This document shows positions 51,168 to 53,077 of a DNA stretch of 53,077 nt, piece after piece (position 1 is the first letter of the stretch; every line of letters starts with the position of its first letter). Location of the stretch: positions 1 to 53,077 of the forward strand of contig JAQGJX010000184.1 in assembly GCA_028290405.1 (NCBI GenBank). Reading direction: 5' to 3'. A model generated the notes under the pieces. It was not told the origin of the DNA, ran no database searches, and was given only the letters and a program-made list of their open reading frames with translations. The position numbers and the translations under genes were made by a program. Source of the stretch: Hyphomicrobiales bacterium (GTDB lineage Bacteria > Pseudomonadota > Alphaproteobacteria > Rhizobiales > Beijerinckiaceae).

Positions 51168-52235
51168 ATGGATTTCGCCAGCGACAACGCCAGCGGCGCC
51201 TCCCCGGAGGTGATGGCCGCCATCGTGGCCGCCAACGCGGGCTTCGCGCCCGCCTACGGCGCCGATCCATGGACGCAGGCCGCCGAGCGGCGCATCGCGG
51301 ACGTGTTCGAGCGCGAGTGCGCGGTGTTTCTGGTCGCCACCGGCACGGCCAGCAACGCGCTCGCGCTGGCGTCCCTCACGCCCCCCTGGGGGGCGGCGTT
51401 CTGCCACCCGGACTCGCACGTCATGGGCGACGAGTGCGGGGCGCCGGAGTTCTTCTCCGCAGGCGCCAAGCTCGTGCCGGTGGGCGGTGAGGGCGGAAAA
51501 ATCGACGCGGGCGCGTTGCGCGAGGCGCTCGACGCCTTCCCGCGCGGCGTCGCCAAGCTGGTGCAGCCCTCGGCGCTGTCGCTCTCGCAGGCCACGGAAA
51601 GCGGGTCGCTCTACACGCCGGACGAGGTCGCGGGGCTCGCGGGCCTGGCGCACGAGCGCGGCGTGGGCGTCCACATGGACGGCGCGCGCTTCGCCAACGC
51701 GCTCGTTGCGCTGGGCTGCACGCCCGCGCAATTGACGTGGAGGGCGGGGGTGGACGTGCTGTCGCTGGGCGCCTCCAAGAACGGAACGCTCGCCTGCGAG
51801 GCCGTTGTGATTTTCGATCCCGCGCGCGCGCAGGACCTCGTGTTCCGCCGCAAGCGGAGCGGTCACACGCTCTCCAAGGGCCGCCTGCTGGGCGCGCAGA
51901 TGGAGGCGTGGCTGCGCGACGGCCATTGGCTTGCGCTGGCGCGCCACGCCAACGATTGCGCGGCGCAACTCGCCGCAGGACTGCGCGACGCGCCCGGGGT
52001 GCGGACGCCATGGCCGACGGCGGTGAACGAGGTCTTCGCCGTGCTGCCGGGCGCGGTGGACGCGGCCCTCAGGGCGGCGGGCGCGCGCTACTATGACTGG
52101 CCGGCGCGGCGCCTTCCGGCCGCGCTCGCGCCCCGGGGAGCGGAGCGGTTCGTGCGGCTCGTCACCTCGTTCGCCACCAGCCCGCAGGATGTGGCCCGGT
52201 TCGTCGAAATAGCCGCGGGCGCAGGAAAAGATTAA
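51168..52235 (+). CDS. ltaE: Low-specificity L-threonine aldolase / beta-eliminating lyase family
   Basis: 355 residues. Fold-type I PLP enzyme that cleaves L-threonine and related beta-hydroxy amino acids to glycine plus an aldehyde. Seen: MDFASDNASGASPEVMAAI at the N terminus, FLVATGTASNALAL, HMDGARFANALVALG with the PLP Asp, and the PLP lysine Lys204 in LSLGASKNG. The start ATG 51168 follows CAGGGGAGCG; the longer in-frame extension overlaps the DMT gene on the other strand. Specificity is by family only. Confidence 0.9.
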   Translation: MDFASDNASGASPEVMAAIVAANAGFAPAYGADPWTQAAERRIADVFERECAVFLVATGTASNALALASLTPPWGAAFCHPDSHVMGDECGAPEFFSAGAKLVPVGGEGGKIDAGALREALDAFPRGVAKLVQPSALSLSQATESGSLYTPDEVAGLAGLAHERGVGVHMDGARFANALVALGCTPAQLTWRAGVDVLSLGASKNGTLACEAVVIFDPARAQDLVFRRKRSGHTLSKGRLLGAQMEAWLRDGHWLALARHANDCAAQLAAGLRDAPGVRTPWPTAVNEVFAVLPGAVDAALRAAGARYYDWPARRLPAALAPRGAERFVRLVTSFATSPQDVARFVEIAAGAGKD

Positions 52236-52337
52236 GATTTCGTCGCAAGCCCGCCGCAATCCCCGCCTCATTTGCGCTCATACCAATCCTGTCTGCGGGC
52301 GGCCTTCCATGGGCCGCCGGGCTCCTGGAGGGCGTTC

Positions 52338-53077
52338 ATGTTCCATCGTTTCGCGCGCGCCGCCGCGCGCACCTCGTCCCTGAAGGCTCTGGGGCTCGCG
52401 GGCGTCGCCTCGCTGGCTCTGCTCGCCGGCGCGGGCGCCGCTCAGGCGCAGGGGGTCGGGCTTTGGGAGTTCGGCGTCACGTCGCGCGGCGGCGAGCCCC
52501 GGGTGTATCTGGAGGAACCGCGCGACGGAATGCTGCGCGACGGCTTCGGCCCGCCCGGCCTGCCGCGCGCCGCCATCCGGGCCGCGCTGGGCGAGGAAGG
52601 GCTGGCGCTCGTCAGTCCCATGAGTCGGAACGGCCGGGTTTACATCGCCGAGGTCGAAGACCGGCGCGGGCGCCTCTTCCGCGTGGTGGTGGACGCCCGC
52701 ACGGGCGAGGTTCTGGAGCGCTTCGCGCGCGGGGGCCCGCCGCGGCCGCCGGTCGCGCTGGGGCGCGACGGCATGAGCCGCGAGGGCATGACCCGCGAGG
52801 ACCCGGAGCGTTTTGGCGGCTACAGGCAGGAGCCGCCGCGCGGCGCGCCGGGCCGGTTTGACACCGGCCGCGCCGATCCGCCGGCCTATCGGGACGTCCC
52901 GCCCCGGGACGGCATTCCGCGCGACGTCGCCCCGCGGGAAGCCTCGCCCTATCCGCCCGCCGACGATCTCGGCGGCCGCCGCCTCGGCGCCCTCCCGTCC
53001 CCGGACGAGGACGGCGTGATGCCCGGGCTCGGCCCGCAGGTCCGCCCCCGCGCGGGCGGGCAGCCGCTGCCGGACGC
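52338..53077 (+). CDS. Secreted PepSY-like, Pro/Arg-rich protein (3' end outside the window)
   Basis: An open frame runs from ATG 52338 (GGAGGG upstream) to the right edge, 246 codons without a stop. Signal peptide about 1-38 (LLAGAGAAQA-Q). Residues about 80-130 resemble a PepSY-type alpha-beta unit: IRAALGEEGLALVSPMSRNG then VYIAEVEDRRGRLFRVVVDARTGEVLERF. The rest is low-complexity with RDG, REG and Pro-rich repeats. PepSY domains often act as protease inhibitors or in periplasmic protein interactions. The function of this protein is unknown. Confidence 0.78.
   Translation, partial: MFHRFARAAARTSSLKALGLAGVASLALLAGAGAAQAQGVGLWEFGVTSRGGEPRVYLEEPRDGMLRDGFGPPGLPRAAIRAALGEEGLALVSPMSRNGRVYIAEVEDRRGRLFRVVVDARTGEVLERFARGGPPRPPVALGRDGMSREGMTREDPERFGGYRQEPPRGAPGRFDTGRADPPAYRDVPPRDGIPRDVAPREASPYPPADDLGGRRLGALPSPDEDGVMPGLGPQVRPRAGGQPLPD

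Overview
The window is GC-rich, densely coded DNA from an alphaproteobacterium, most likely of the order Hyphomicrobiales (Rhizobiales). Three things point there: the yebC / ruvC-ruvA-ruvB / ybgC-tolQ-tolR-tolA-tolB gene order, the DUF4164-zapA pair upstream of a 6S RNA and 5-formyl-THF cyclo-ligase, and the porin_2 and Omp25-like outer-membrane proteins. The genus cannot be fixed from the sequence. No insertion sequence, prophage, CRISPR array, rRNA or tRNA was seen.

Layout. 1-2.5 kb: 3' end of a probable tilS, then ftsH and a strong terminator. 2.6-5.8 kb: an orphan tripartite-tricarboxylate-type binding protein convergent with a DsbA-fold isomerase/acyl-CoA synthetase pair. 5.9-12.2 kb (minus strand): ymdB-fau-6S RNA and, farther on, zapA-DUF4164. 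These blocks are separated by a TAXI-type TRAP transporter and an SDR dehydrogenase. 12.5-17.9 kb: tkt-gap-pgk-fba central-carbon cluster. 18-20.2 kb: a general porin divergent from a MarR regulator, with a 31-bp dyad between them. 20.3-25.4 kb: ThiE-like protein, Sel1-repeat protein, inositol-phosphatase family protein, a MotA/TolQ-like plus MotB/OmpA-like pair, and a GNAT protein. 25.5-28.9 kb: a DctPQM TRAP operon with a DUF3237 gene. 29-33.4 kb (minus): ybgC-tolQRAB without pal. 33.5-38.4 kb (minus): a metallophosphoesterase, then ruvC, an MFS transporter, ruvA, an unknown membrane protein and ruvB. 38.5-40 kb: TauE/SafE permease, a 59-residue membrane peptide and a YefM/YoeB toxin-antitoxin module with a clear operator. 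40-43.7 kb: yebC, a DMT permease and glmM. 43.9-46 kb: two Omp25-like beta-barrels. 46-49 kb: serC behind a serC RNA element, then serA. 49-53 kb: two tandem DMT permeases, a threonine-aldolase-like enzyme and a truncated secreted protein.

How it works together. Most of the window is housekeeping: glycolysis/pentose phosphate flux feeding serine synthesis (gap/pgk, then serA and serC), envelope energetics and division (TolQRAB, ZapA, FtsH, GlmM), and recombination (RuvABC). Three separate high-affinity organic-acid-type uptake systems suggest a scavenging heterotroph. RNA-level control is prominent: a 6S RNA, the serC leader, and hairpins placed between the binding-protein and permease genes of both TRAP operons.

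The most interesting items are the uncharacterised proton-channel-like MotA/MotB-type pair, the membrane-protein gene interlocked between ruvA and ruvB, the rearranged zapA-6S-fau and tol-pal-ftsH-glmM neighbourhoods, a small family of palindromic extragenic repeats, and the candidate regulatory dyads. I did not find convincing evidence of a wholly new multi-gene system; the MotA/MotB-like pair is the closest candidate.
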